Shown here one piece after another: positions 1 to 11,095 of a stretch of 64,000 nucleotides of DNA. The DNA comes from Jackrogersella multiformis. Its lineage: Eukaryota > Ascomycota > Sordariomycetes > Xylariales > Hypoxylaceae. Numbering within the stretch: the stretch's first letter is position 1; each line of letters starts with the position of its first letter. The stretch spans positions 2,666,001 through 2,730,000 of the forward strand of contig CADCXD010000011.1 of assembly GCA_902806575.1 (NCBI GenBank). The letters are read 5' to 3'. The position numbers were made by a program, and so were the translations under genes. The notes beneath the pieces are model-generated. The model saw only the letters and a list, made by a program, of their open reading frames with translations. It was not told the origin of the DNA and ran no database searches.

Positions 1-66
1 CGCCCTCCCTCGCGCCGTTGACTAACTAACTACCTATTAACCAACCCGCTAACCACCGCCCAACAG

Positions 67-621
67 ATCCCGACCATGGGCATGCTGGCCTACTTCGTTA
101 ACGGCTACGTCCAGGAGAACCAGCTGACGCCCAACTACATCCTAGTGCTATTCATCGTGTCGGTTCTCGCGACGGCCTGGACCATCTACACGCTGTTCAG
201 CTACCACCGCTCGGTGTCGAACGCGACCTTCGTGGCCATCGTGGATCTCCTCTTCGTCGGCGCCTTCATCGGGGCGGTGTGGTCGCTGCGCATGATCGCC
301 AGCGCGGACTGCACCAGCATCTCGGCGGGCGACCCCTACGACGTCAGCTTCGGGCCCTTCGGCACCGCGTCCGTGTCCGGCGTCGACGCCGACGTCGACA
401 AGACGTGCGCCATGCTCAAGGCCTCATTCGCCTTCGGCATCATGAACTGCGTCTTCTTCTTCATCACGTCCATCCTCGCCTGCCTGCACGGCGACCGCGC
501 CGCGACTAACGACCGCGTCACCTACTACCGCGAGACGCATGGTCATCGCCACGGCCACCGCAGCAGCCGCAGCCCCCACAGCAGGCATAGCACGCACTCG
601 CACCGCCGCGTCTACGTCTAG
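67..621 (+). CDS. MARVEL-domain membrane protein, 3' portion (5' exon outside window)
   Basis: This is the last exon of an integral membrane protein. An intron ends at 66: branch-like GCTAAC lies at 48-53 and the acceptor CAG at 64-66. The reading frame runs from 67 through an in-frame ATG at 76 to the stop at 619-621. Three hydrophobic segments are visible: ILVLFIVSVLATAW, a FVAIVDLLFVGAFIGAVW stretch, and FGIMNCVFFFITSILAC. This fits the last three helices of a four-helix MARVEL fold, with helix 1 encoded upstream of the window. Two cysteines lie in the loop before the last helix. The C-terminus is a cytosolic-type tail rich in His, Arg and Ser (HGHRHGHRSSRSPHS). Fungal MARVEL proteins sit in the plasma membrane or eisosomes and in secretory vesicles. 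The family is assigned by pattern; the exact role is unknown. Treating the ATG at 76 as the true start would lose helix 1. Confidence 0.72.
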   Translation: MPTMGMLAYFVNGYVQENQLTPNYILVLFIVSVLATAWTIYTLFSYHRSVSNATFVAIVDLLFVGAFIGAVWSLRMIASADCTSISAGDPYDVSFGPFGTASVSGVDADVDKTCAMLKASFAFGIMNCVFFFITSILACLHGDRAATNDRVTYYRETHGHRHGHRSSRSPHSRHSTHSHRRVYV

Positions 622-1917
622 CGGCGCCGGCCGAAGACACGGGCTTCCGTGCTCGGCGCGCGTGGTGTACAAGGTGAATGTTCGAGGCTGTCGGGCGGAC
701 GGACGCGAGGGCCTGTGAAGTGGCGCGTTGTTTGTTTCACATACTTGACCAGGTGCGGACGTCTGGAATGACTGGACTGAGAATTGATTGACTGTTTCCC
801 ACGGCGGATTGGAACCGGCGCGGGGACCAAGAACGTCGGGCTTGGGATGCAACGGGATGAAACGATACGAGATGACGCTTGTTGATCTGATGGAACCGTA
901 TACCTTTTGGCTTGGCGATGTCTGTATTTAGGCGACGCGGTGCATGTTTCGATTCCTTACGATTACGACTACGATTCTGACGATTACTATGGTATCACTT
1001 CTGACATGGAATAGCTAGCTAGCTACGTATCTGGATGCTTCATTGGCTACGGCGAACGAACGAACGAATGAACAATACACTTGTTTTACTGCTTTGCCTT
1101 GCCTTGTTTTGCCACTTTACTACTTGATACTTACATGGTGAAATATATAACTGATATGGTCGTAAATGGATAAGGATATAACTAAGGATCTGTTAAAAGC
1201 TGATATCTAAAGTTTATATGGTGACCTACCTAAGGTATATTGCTAATATTAAATAGGCTCTATAAAGTAAGGGGCGAGGTTAATGGTTAACAGATGCCTT
1301 TAGGACGTATAGTTTAAATCTCTAAAAACTACCTTGGTATATATTACATGTTATAGATCAATATGTTCGAAGAGGGTAGTATATTCATGCTTCTAAGTTC
1401 GTATGTAGTGACAACTGTCGGCATAGTATCTGTAACCCAGCTTTAAGCTTAACTTCTTACACACCTCGATATATTGTAATAAAGTCACATATACATATGT
1501 ATACCATAAAGGTAGAACATGACTAGGGAACCTAAGGCATATTAAGACCCACGACTTCCCACTTATCGCTCTTACATCAACGATACCCTTAGCAGATAAT
1601 AGCAGCAACATATGCCATCCTAAGGATACCACTTCATATAAAAGCACATAGCTAAAGTGATATAGCAAGAGGGTTAAATATATGTGGAGTATATGCCCCT
1701 GGCTATGGAGAGAGAGACGCGCTCATCAGCAACAGTCTATCTCAAGCCAGACTTCCTGGTAGATAATGTAGCTTGCCTGCTCCAGCTAATATCCTCTTAT
1801 ATTTGAGAATTAGGCCCTTTCTCTAGGCTGTTTCTAGTCATTAACCCGAAACCGTATTCGCCTATAGTTGTTTTAACTGCCAGCGCTTCCCTGGCTCAGT
1901 ATATGGGCAGGCGAAAA
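622..1917. other. Intergenic, no gene seen
   Basis: This lies between the 3' ends of the MARVEL gene and DPH2, so it should hold both 3' UTRs. From about 1130 it is AT-rich with many stops in all frames. A 91-codon open frame on the minus strand (1393-1668) has no recognisable domain and is not called. Confidence 0.6.
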
Positions 1918-3597
1918 TCACGTCCGTATCTCATCCTGACCTAAGGTGTACCCTCTCGCGACGCCGCTCCTGCCCTCCTCGACGACGGTGCTCTCTTCGT
2001 CGTCCTCGGCACCGAATTCTGTGCCCAAGCCCTGCCACGTCCTCTGCGACCTTAGGAATTCCGCGCCGGGGCTCGCTACGCCGTTGACGAGGGCCACTTC
2101 GCCGGTGATCTTCTTGATGACCGCCGAGGATGCAGTGCTCTGACCTTGGTCGAGGCCCGCGACGACGGCTTCGGGGCCACTTCGCGGGACGCTTCGTAGG
2201 GCAACGCGCATAGGTCGGCTATGGCTGACGAGCTTGCCCGTTCGCAGGTCAAATTCGGGTGGCTCCGACTCTTCGTCGTCAACACCACCCTCAACATCTT
2301 CTACCTCGTACTCAGCCCCCTCAATATCTCTCCCTTGATCGGTGATACCTTCTGGATCCCTTTCTATGACTAGCGGGGCTTTGAAACCCTCGATACCACC
2401 CCACCACTCTCCCGTCCAGATCCTACTTTCCTCGCCCTGCAACGCGAGCCCTAGCTCAAAGGGCGTGATCACGGGCTTCCACAAGCCCTCCTGCTCGACT
2501 AGCCCACTCTCCCAGCACCCGACGACGACCCAGCCGTCGATCTCGGCAAAGTTTGCTAGCTTCGCGGCGTTCAGCTTGCCGACCACGATAGTGTAGCTCT
2601 TCTTCCCGGCGGCCGCGATCTGGCTCTTGAGTGCGGATATGGTATCCATGTAGTTCTTGACGGACAGCGTGTTCACTAGGATTCCGATGATGGATGCCGT
2701 GGCGAGCTGGATGACGAGCGCGTAACGGCGGCGTAGTTGGCCGGGTGTCGCGCTAGGGTCGGGAGACTCAGAAGTTATCGTGTAGGGCGAGGAGGGCGTC
2801 GCGTAGATGCGCAGTGAGGCGAGGCGGGATGAGAGGGTTAATAGGAGTGAGGTTGGAGGTGTAGAGATGTGGAATAGATGGTATTCTTTTAGATCAGAAT
2901 CGACTATACGACCTGTCGTAGGATCAGGAAATACGAGTTTGCGATTCGGTATAGGCCCAGTTGGGTCCCGTATGATCTCGGTCGCGAAGACGGTACTATA
3001 CCCTCTCTCTCGTAGTAATTCGCATATCGGCGCAACGTGTTCTTGAAACATAACCTCCGCCATCACGATTAGTTTCTCTGCTCTCTCCGGGAATTCTTTC
3101 TCGAAAGCTTCTGTCACGAGATCGTAGTTGAGCTTCTGCCTCGTGAAGATATGCAGTACCGGTAACCTAGACGTCGGGCTCAAGCACGCACGGCCGTAAT
3201 GCACGACACCGTCAGCGTCGGCATGTTCAGCAGCGATCTCGTCGACGCAGCAGGCACTATATGATGTGTCTGCTAAGATATATAACCGTCGTCTTTGCTG
3301 CTGCTCCTGCTGATCTTGTTCGTTTTTCTGCTTCTTCTCTAGCTCGGAGCTCAGCGCGCCAACTACCCACGGCGCATCCGGCAGCATGGCATCGGGGAAC
3401 TGTAGGGCGATTCGTTTCCAGCCATTATTTCGGATCTCAAGTGCAGTCCGCACGATCTCGTAGACTTCGCAGAGCTCGTGGTCAGGTCTGTGTGGCCTCT
3501 TCGCCTGGGCTATGGCAGAGGCTGGCGTAAGGTCATCGATGAAGGTGTGTTCGGCTGGTGTCGAGAGGACTGGAGGTGAATTCAGTTCGGATGTCAT
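1918..3597 (-). CDS. DPH2: 2-(3-amino-3-carboxypropyl)histidine synthase subunit 2, diphthamide biosynthesis
   Basis: Single-exon gene of 559 aa. Dph2 partners with the radical-SAM-type Dph1 in the first step of diphthamide synthesis on the His of elongation factor 2, in the cytosol. The Dph1/Dph2 signature is clear: SYSACCVDE at about 113-121 followed by HYGRACLSP. Cysteines at 116/117, 138 and 361 (in VVVGCWESG) match the iron-sulfur ligands expected for Dph2. A Lys/Gln-rich insert (about 88-104) and an acidic Asp/Glu-rich C-terminal third are disordered additions. The open frame extends 45 codons upstream, but the ATG at 3597-3595 (MTSELNSPP) is the better start because the upstream part is hydrophobic and AT-rich like the flank. 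Length fits the eukaryotic family (roughly 500-560 aa). Its 5' side faces the 3' end of FAT1 on the same strand, about 860 bp away. Confidence 0.93.
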   Translation of the reverse strand: MTSELNSPPVLSTPAEHTFIDDLTPASAIAQAKRPHRPDHELCEVYEIVRTALEIRNNGWKRIALQFPDAMLPDAPWVVGALSSELEKKQKNEQDQQEQQQRRRLYILADTSYSACCVDEIAAEHADADGVVHYGRACLSPTSRLPVLHIFTRQKLNYDLVTEAFEKEFPERAEKLIVMAEVMFQEHVAPICELLRERGYSTVFATEIIRDPTGPIPNRKLVFPDPTTGRIVDSDLKEYHLFHISTPPTSLLLTLSSRLASLRIYATPSSPYTITSESPDPSATPGQLRRRYALVIQLATASIIGILVNTLSVKNYMDTISALKSQIAAAGKKSYTIVVGKLNAAKLANFAEIDGWVVVGCWESGLVEQEGLWKPVITPFELGLALQGEESRIWTGEWWGGIEGFKAPLVIERDPEGITDQGRDIEGAEYEVEDVEGGVDDEESEPPEFDLRTGKLVSHSRPMRVALRSVPRSGPEAVVAGLDQGQSTASSAVIKKITGEVALVNGVASPGAEFLRSQRTWQGLGTEFGAEDDEESTVVEEGRSGVARGYTLGQDEIRT

Positions 3598-4457
3598 TGT
3601 CGCCGGTATGACAGCCAGTATTAAATAAGGGGAACGCGCAATGAAGTTCAGGGTTAAGATTTTGAAATTTTTATTCCTGTAGGTACCTATATGTAGGTAA
3701 GTAAGTTCCAAAGTTTGAAGTTTGCTGACCATTCTTTTGGAGGGGCTATCTTAGATAGGTACCTTATTAGGTGGGGCATGAGGGGCACTAAAAGTTCTGT
3801 ACAGTGTACCTAGGTACACTAGATGTAGTACAGTGGGGCAGACGGGTAGCCCCGATATCCGAACTAGCCCTGTATCGTATCCATGGCCTTGGGTCACACA
3901 GCCTGGAAGTCACATCCATAATAGCGGAGGTCAAATCCTTCTAAGCACCTAGGAACATCCACGACGAATAATATATACAGGGCTGACAGGGTATATGACC
4001 TAGATATACGAAAGTTGCGCATGGGTACCGAAAAGGGGGACACCACGAACTGGACATCATTTCGATATAAAGTTCCAAGATAGCTTCATATGTCAGCAAC
4101 TACCTATATGCAGACAGTAAACAGTAGACATAGCTAAATATCAAATAAACGATGACACGCTGATAATCAACACATACACAATCCAAAGACAAGATGTGAT
4201 CAGAAGATGCAAATGCAATTCAAAAAGAAACCAGCGCTCAGGAACAAGATCCCATAGATGCAACCCCGAGTCCCGACCCATGATAGAGGCTCGTTCCTAA
4301 ATCCTACGAGACCGTATCCCGCCCATATTTACCAGATACAAGCGTATCAAATGTAAGTACTTAAGCAAGTTTTTACAGTAAATCCCCTCTAGACCTCTGG
4401 GCACCTAGATACGTGGTATAGATAATCTCGACTAGATAGAAACCACAGATAGATTCA
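3598..4457. other. DPH2 promoter and FAT1 3' flank
   Basis: 860 bp with no coding frame. It contains a short palindrome TGTACCTAGGTACA at about 3806-3819, one of the dispersed CCTAGG motifs of this window. The rest is AT-rich. Confidence 0.55.
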
Positions 4458-6525
4458 TCACAGCTTCACCTGGCCGGCACCCAACCGGTCCCAATCGTTC
4501 TCATTGAACTTGACGTAGGTCCCATCCTTGAGCCAGTATATCTCGTCACCACCGACGAGCGCAGGATTCACACCCTGTATCCGTAGTTCGGTCTTCTTTT
4601 GCTTGTTCGTGTCCGTAACCGCCGCGGTAAGCCCTTTGCCCATCCTTAGAAAGATCGGTACTGCATACTTCGGTAGCTTGCAGCGTACGTGGTTGGCTAG
4701 CGATCGTAGTAGCGCATCATCGGGTTGATCTTGAGATAATGAGACCGCCGCACACCCGGCTCTCCCATCATGATTCGGCAGCTGCACGCCATACACGTTG
4801 GCCTCCTTCACTGCAGGGTGCGCGCATAGCGTCTCGCTCACCTCCGTGGTCGCTACGTTTTCGCTCTTCCACCGGAACGTGTCGCCGATGCGGTCGTGGA
4901 AGCGTATGATGCCCTCTCGATCCCAACTCACCAAGTCTCCCGATCGGAAATAATGGTCGCCTGTTTTCAGCACATCACGCATGATCTTGCTCTCCGTCGC
5001 CGCGGCATCGTTGTAGTACCCCTGGAAGTTTCCCTCCGGCTCTCCCGGCAACCTGAATAGAAGCTCACCGATGGCGCCGCGCTTGACCCTTCGGCAGAAT
5101 CCCGTCTTTGCATCACGCATCGGCGTATCGGTCTCGGGATCTATCTCTACAATGGCGGAGGACACCGTAGCGACTATCGTGTATAGATACCCTACGTACC
5201 CGATGGCACCACTCGCGAAATCGTTGCGAGTGTAGTTGAAAAGTGCTAGTGAGCCTTCTGTCGCCCCGTAGAACTCGGCGATCCCATCGATTCCAAAACG
5301 CTCTTTGAACTTGTTCCAGATATCCGGACGTAGACCGTTGCCGAAGGCTATGCGAATGCTATGCTGCTTGTCCATGTTCTCGCCCGTAACCGGGTCGAAC
5401 TCGGGAGACGCTGCAAGCAAGTATCGGCATGTTTCTCCTACGTACTGAATCACGGTTGCTTTATACTGGCGAGCTTCCTTCCAGAACGTCTTGGTCGAGA
5501 ATTTCTTGCCCAGCGCCAGAGTACATCCGCTTTCTAAGCAGTGAGACATCCCCATAATCGTTGCCGAGCTATGATAAAGGGGCATGCACTATATATAATA
5601 TATCAGATCGCTACATCTTGCGGGGATTTATACGGCATACAGCTTACAGTGTAGAATATGTCTGATGGCTTCGTCGCCAGCCACGAGCCAGCAAATGAAC
5701 CGACAACTGTTAACTTCTTCCAGGATACGATAGCGGCTTTTGGTAACCCTGTTGTACCAGATGTATATATGAGAATAGCCATATCCTTAGCCAATTGACC
5801 ACCGCGGAGAGAGTCCGGTGGCCGTACCGCTTCAGTAGCAAGGACTTCGGCTTTTAGCTCATCAGTCAGCAGCTCGATCCGTACAGTGTTCAATTTTTCG
5901 CGGACTCCATCGTCGATTCTATCGGCAACCTCGGGGTCGACTAGCATGAGAACCGGCTCTGCCGTTTTAACGCAATGCACCAAGGCTTGCCCGGTCAGGT
6001 TATAATTGATAAACGCCGGTTTAGCCCCTATAGACCACAGACCAAAGCTGATGAAAATAAAGAGGTCCGAATTCTGAAAATCAACAGCGACAATATCCTT
6101 AGGTTTGACACCAAACTTCGTCTTAAGCCAGTTGCCGTACCTCATCGCCATCTTATAGACCTGACTAAAGGTCCATGACTTATCCTGGAAAAGAATATAC
6201 GGCCGATCCCTCGACGACTTGTTTGTCGCTTTCTGTTCTAATGCATAGAATGTATTACAGCGATCACCCCGTTCACGACGGATGTTGCGATAGACTGACG
6301 GGAGAGTAGCACGCAGCAGCGTCCTATCATGCCAGAACCCCGTCTTGGCATTGAGATAGGCGAGCCCCGCCGCCGCCGCCGGCACGGAGAGCGCTAAAGG
6401 AACTGATTTTAAGGTCAGCGAGAAGGGAAGGACGATTGAATTGGGAGATAATTCGGGTCAAACAATGTTTCACCATCTAGGAGCTCAAGTTGGACGTCTG
6501 AGAGGTAGTGTAACTTACTTGACAT
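4458..6525 (-). CDS. FAT1: Fatty acid transporter / very-long-chain acyl-CoA synthetase (FATP family)
   Basis: Three coding exons on the minus strand: 6525-6519, 6393-5648 and 5588-4458 (introns of 125 and 59 nt), giving 627 aa. The enzyme activates long and very-long-chain fatty acids to CoA esters and supports their uptake; yeast Fat1 acts at ER, lipid droplets and plasma membrane. Visible motifs are the AMP-binding loop YTSGTTGLPK (about 212-221), CMPLYHSS restored exactly across the second intron, EFYGATEG, and the FATP signature YFRSGDLVSWD followed by FHDRIGDTFRWKSENV. The first coding exon is only 7 nt (ATGTCAA, then donor GTAAGT); the intron has branch GCTGAC and acceptor TTTAG. This replaces an apparent GTG start at 6385. 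The N-terminus is short and Ala-rich with no classical signal peptide. Confidence 0.93.
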
Positions 6526-7703
6526 ACTACAACTCTGGTCGATTAGTTTCCCGAGACAGCGAATTCGGTTAAGAGTAGTTTCCTAGATAGGCATAATAAG
6601 GATGAAGTTGGAGAAGTAAAAGACGCCAATTAAGCTTGTAAGATTCTTTAAATAGCTATCATATTGAATGACACATGACACAGGAGAAGAGAAGGGTGAG
6701 TAGGGTTGATAGATTACACGTAAGAGATGATGGAGGTGCTAGTTACCTCGGTAGATTTGAGACGAAAAAAGGGGAAGAAAAAGGACTTCACCAAACTAGA
6801 TCAAGGGGTCATACTAAAATAAATAAAACAGTATGTGGCGTATTTTAAGTGACATTTTTTACCTAGATCCGTTGCTATATCCCTCGGTGGGCCGCGTGGG
6901 CTCCTTTTGAGACGGGATCCCGCAGGCCAATAATCCTTGATTCGCATCATAACGCATAGCAGAGATGCATCTGAGCTTTGCGTCCGGGGGGCGGAAATGT
7001 ATCTGGTATAGGAAACCTCGAGAGGAATAACCCTATCGCAACAATATTCTCACCCAGGCCCAAACACTAGGTAGAAGGACTAGAAGGACTGGAGCTCGGA
7101 CGGCGTCGAATTAGCCCCGGATAGCCGAGAGTGCTGCATACTACGTAGGTAGTACTCCATACTACTTCATATGTAGGTAGAGTCACGAACATTGGTCGAT
7201 CCGTGAGCGACCCCCCAGGGTTTTGTGGTTGATTTTCCTGTTCGATTTCCTAATGAAGTGTCTGAGCCTCGGCTTGCAACGCAGTTTGGCTGCACACAGT
7301 ATATTGAATAGCCAGATGCTGTCTTGCCGGCGAAGCGAAAGCGGTTCTGACTGTTCAGCACCAATGACGTCGAGAAGGCTAATGGGGTATATTAGGGTAT
7401 GATGCACACATGTCTTGTCAGATGATTCGTTTTTCTCCAGTTGGTGTGAAGCGATGAATACTTAGGTATCCAGGCAGTGTTATTGTCGCATTCGGATTCA
7501 ACCCCCTTCTTCATCTGAGCCACTTGGGTAGCGAGGTTTGGAAGCCACAATTTACCTACCGGTGTGTAGCCAGTAGCTAGTAGCCAGTAGCCTAGTACCG
7601 ATCAAAAGCCTCAGCGGCTCAAGTAATAATAATGTCTGAGGATAAGTAATGAGAATAAAGTGATTGTACGTGACGATCTTGAGTGATCAGCTCATTACAC
7701 TGA

Positions 7704-7738
7704 AGTCAATAGTCAAGAGTCAAGAGTCAAGAGTCAAG
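7704..7738. repeat. AGTCAAG heptamer tandem repeat
   Basis: Four perfect head-to-tail copies of AGTCAAG (7711-7738), preceded by one imperfect copy AGTCAAT (7704-7710). It is a short simple repeat in non-coding DNA between FAT1 and GPI17. Confidence 0.9.
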
Positions 7739-8100
7739 ACAAAGTTGTTTTTATTTGCTTTTGGGATTCAGGATTTAGGATTTGGGATGGAACCTCAACA
7801 AGTACCGAAGCTGCATACAACCTTCCTTGGAAGTTGTGTTACAGTACCTACTACATCGTGGAGAATTGATTGATCCCGTCATGAACCTGAGCTAAAAGCG
7901 ACCTAGATAGCCAATTAAAATCCAGGTTTGGAATTAGCACTTAAACGCTACTACGTAATGGTTTTAGTCGCAGCGTCACATCTAGGTAGAGATGCAGGTG
8001 TAAAGGTGCCCAGGTGTAATGTGCCAGTTGTGACCCGCCGGAGCTAAACGAGCAACGGGAAAGTAGCACCGAGAAAGCCTCAGCCTTCTGTACTCACCTA

Positions 8101-8130
8101 CCCTAGGTACCTAGGTAGGTACCTAGTACC
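8101..8130. repeat. Dispersed CCTAGGTA palindrome, compound copy
   Basis: Overlapping palindromes CCTAGG and GGTACC alternate here (CCCTAGGTACCTAGGTAGG, then TACCTAGTACC). This is one of the longer copies of a motif found in almost every intergenic region of the window. It lies upstream of GPI17. No function can be assigned from sequence. Confidence 0.75.
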
Positions 8131-8279
8131 CGACACGTTTACATCCATACAACATCTTTTACAACATTCAACATACAACATCCAATACATTACACGCATG
8201 TCAACTTCGCGACAGCTCCAAACCACGCAATCGATTACGAGCCATGCTTTCATTTAGGTAGTCCCGTCTTAATATAGTC

Positions 8280-10012
8280 ATGTCTTCCGTTTCCGAAATT
8301 CGACATGACGGCGTTGCATCCGAATCCGAAGTCCGATCAACTGCAAACTCCACCAGTGGTAACGGCGCCTCCAAGAACAATAACGACACATCCCCCCCAT
8401 TGCCGCGAAAGCAACCTCCTCCCGAAAAATCCGAAGATACTCTAAGACGATCTTACATTGTCGCCTCCTTTTGGTTCATTGTCTTATTCCTTGGATTGCC
8501 AATATGGTGGAAGACCACTACCATATACCGGGCAGATCTGCCCTTGAGCCAGATGATGGACTGGGCCGATGGCAGGGTTAGAATGATGTTCTCTATGTCG
8601 ATGTATCATCTATTGCGTCTGTTACTAATCATGCTTCTACCACTAAGGCCTGCAGTCCAGTATTCCCAATAAGAATTGCCGTCGATGCGCCGACCCTACA
8701 AAGCGACGAGACGAAGAATCTCCTGCGCATTACCCAGCAAGCTTTGGATACCATGAACGACTTCAAAGGACACCACCTACAGCTTGAAGTATCGCAGTCG
8801 TCCAACGTAGATCGTACAAAAAGATCGACACGCGATTCGAACGATGCTCTCATAGTACGCCTAAGCCCAGGCAATGCTGCTACATCCTCTCTTCACGCGC
8901 AAGCACCTATTCTTGAAGTCACATATCCTCCAAACTCGATACCAGCACCTAATGCTGCCTCTTCCGGCTTTGCGACATACCTGGCAACACAGCTTCGGGA
9001 GGCCTTCTCTGAAGAGCGTGACGTGATGTCGTATCTCTTAGCAACGTCTTCCATGCCTTTCGAGCAGCGACCGCTAGGAACCTCTCAAGACTTGGGCGAC
9101 TCCCTGTCGAAGCGAATGACGAGGTCGCTAAAGTACTCCCGAACCTACCATCTGACATTCTCATTGTTTACGAACGGACCGGTCCCGAGCAGCTGGGATA
9201 TCGAATCTGCCATGGACGAATATATGAAGCCCATACTAGATATGCTCGGACCTATTCACAACTTTACCATCGATACACAAGTCCAGCTGTACGCCGCCCC
9301 CGGTGTACAGTCGCAAATACTAAGCAAGGAGGACCTATCTTCCTTCATCAATGCCGCCGAATGGCCTCTGCCGCCCTCTATAGGAGGCGCGCCAACTGTC
9401 AATTTCGTCGTGTATATTGGAAACCAAACTATCGGTACGGCGGAGGAAACGAGCACCTCTCAGTCCTGGCTTATACCGCAGTGGGGATCGGTATATCTCC
9501 TGCAGCCCCCTTCTACGGATCACGTACCTTCGGATCTATTGAAGCAGCCTATCCTAACCTTCACTTCGCATCTGCTCTCGCTCCTCGGTACGCCGCAATC
9601 GGGGTCTTTGCCGATGCGCCTCTCGACGCTAACACGTATTCGATCTATCGACCTGCTCCTGCGAGCCTCTTCTTCTCTGGGGTCACTAGCCCGCCTCTCG
9701 CTAGCGCTCCCAAGTATATCCATCCCGTCTAACGTTGCTGACGGGGTGACCAAATCTATGCATCATCTCCAACTTGCGTGCTCCAACCTTGGCGGCACTG
9801 ATGGCCTCGAACATGCGCGGATAGCCGACGTAGAGGCCGAGCGTGCCTTTTTCGAAAAGAGCATGGTCGGGCAGCTCTATTTCCCGGACGAACATAAAAT
9901 TGCCGTTTACCTGCCATTATTAGGACCCGTAGGAGTACCCCTGGTTATGGGCCTGTTAAATCAGATTAAGGCGTGGAAGAAGGCAAGAAAGGAGAAGGTG
10001 AAGGAGACATGA
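8280..10012 (+). CDS. GPI17: GPI transamidase component PIG-S
   Basis: Two exons, 8280-8576 and 8648-10012, giving 553 aa. PIG-S/Gpi17 is a non-catalytic subunit of the ER GPI transamidase, which cleaves the C-terminal signal of proproteins and attaches the GPI anchor. The protein has the expected topology: a disordered N-terminal cytosolic tail, a first membrane helix (YIVASFWFIVLFLGLPIWW) followed by KTTTIYRADLP, a large lumenal domain with N-glycosylation sequons, and a C-terminal helix (about YLPLLGPVGVPLVMGLL) with a basic tail KAWKKARKEKVKE. Across the junction the protein reads DGR-ACSPVFPIRIAV, matching the PVFPIRI block of the family. The intron (71 nt) has a slightly unusual donor GTTAGA, branch TTACTAATC and acceptor CTAAG. 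Length is close to human PIG-S (555 aa). The yapsin at 40 kb would be a client of this machinery. Confidence 0.92.
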
Positions 10013-11095
10013 ATGTCGTATGACGAGGAGTACATTTCATACAAGATTACCAGTGGTATGGCGACGGACGGCATTCGCATCGAAACAGCGCCGTCCATAT
10101 ACCATTTTGCTCCGCGATATATGTGTATAGTGCTCACTAATCAAACTCACGAGTAGCACCTAACTCTGTACCTGCTCCGTCAGCGTTCTCACGGCCTAAC
10201 ACCGATGGTAAAAAGAACAGCCCTACCCTATCGGCTTAATTGTTTCGGAGAGTTTTAGAACGTTCGAGCGTAACAAGGCGCAACGTTGACGCCGTGCGAG
10301 ATTGCCAGGCGTCAGCATGTTCAGGTACCTAACCTACATGTAGTTAGGTAACAAGCGGACCATACGTGTACCTAAGCAGTTAGTAATGATATACCCAAAA
10401 CCATTAATCCAAACTTCGGGGTGCTGTTGCGATGTCATGTCCCGAGATACCTAGTGTACCTAGGTAGGCAGCTAGGTAGGTATATAGATTTTAGAGGAAT
10501 ACTAATACCTAGTCCGGTGCCAAGGTACTAAAGCCACCAGGTGCCTAGGTATGTATGGAGGAGTAGGAAATATTAAGGCCTGGGCGTTATTAGTAAACAA
10601 CTTCTGGGTAGCCTTATTTTTAGCCATGATTATATAAAATGTACCTTTGGTATGTAAACACCAGGAGAAGATACATATCTCCATAATGGTGGAGATGAAG
10701 TGGGTTAAAAAGTCCCATACCTAGTGTATTTGTGATGACCATCCGGGGGGATATGGTAGGCCGCCAGCCCGCATCTGCCCTCCCTTTGACGCACCCATGG
10801 AATAGTCTCTTAATTGCTGAGCTGTCAATCATTAGACCTTATATGCATCGCACGATAACATGTGAATGAAAGCTATAATTAGTGGTAGCGGTAGTGGTAG
10901 CAGTGTTATGCATGTCCAAGCTGAATATCGATGCAACCCTGAACCAACGCCATCTGATCAGCCTTAGTGTAGGTATATTATATTATATACATCTCCATCT
11001 CCAACTCGACCTCCCCTCCGTTCGTTCGTTCGTTCATACATCATCCTGGACACAACGCACGACTAGATGATCGAAGCAATAACACATCGTCCGCA
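10013..11095. other. Intergenic, GPI17 3' flank and oxygenase promoter
   Basis: About 1.1 kb without a supported gene. Several CCTAGGTAGG-type motifs occur at 10325-10350 and 10453-10487. A GGTAGCGGTAGTGGTAGC simple repeat lies near 10883, and a GTTC tetranucleotide run near 11020. Confidence 0.55.

Larger units (their letters stand above)
6526..8279. other. Divergent intergenic region between FAT1 and GPI17
   Basis: 1.75 kb holding the promoters of both divergent genes. No supported coding frame. It contains an AGTCAAG heptamer array near 7711 and a cluster of CCTAGG-type palindromes at 8101-8130, just 150 bp upstream of GPI17. Confidence 0.6.

Noticed and set aside
1393..1668. 91-codon minus frame in the first intergenic region
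   Set aside because: AT-rich flank, no domain, no ortholog-like features.
10882..10915. tRNA-like GTGGTAGCG string
   Set aside because: It is a simple GGTAGY repeat; no matching B box, acceptor stem or anticodon arm could be drawn.
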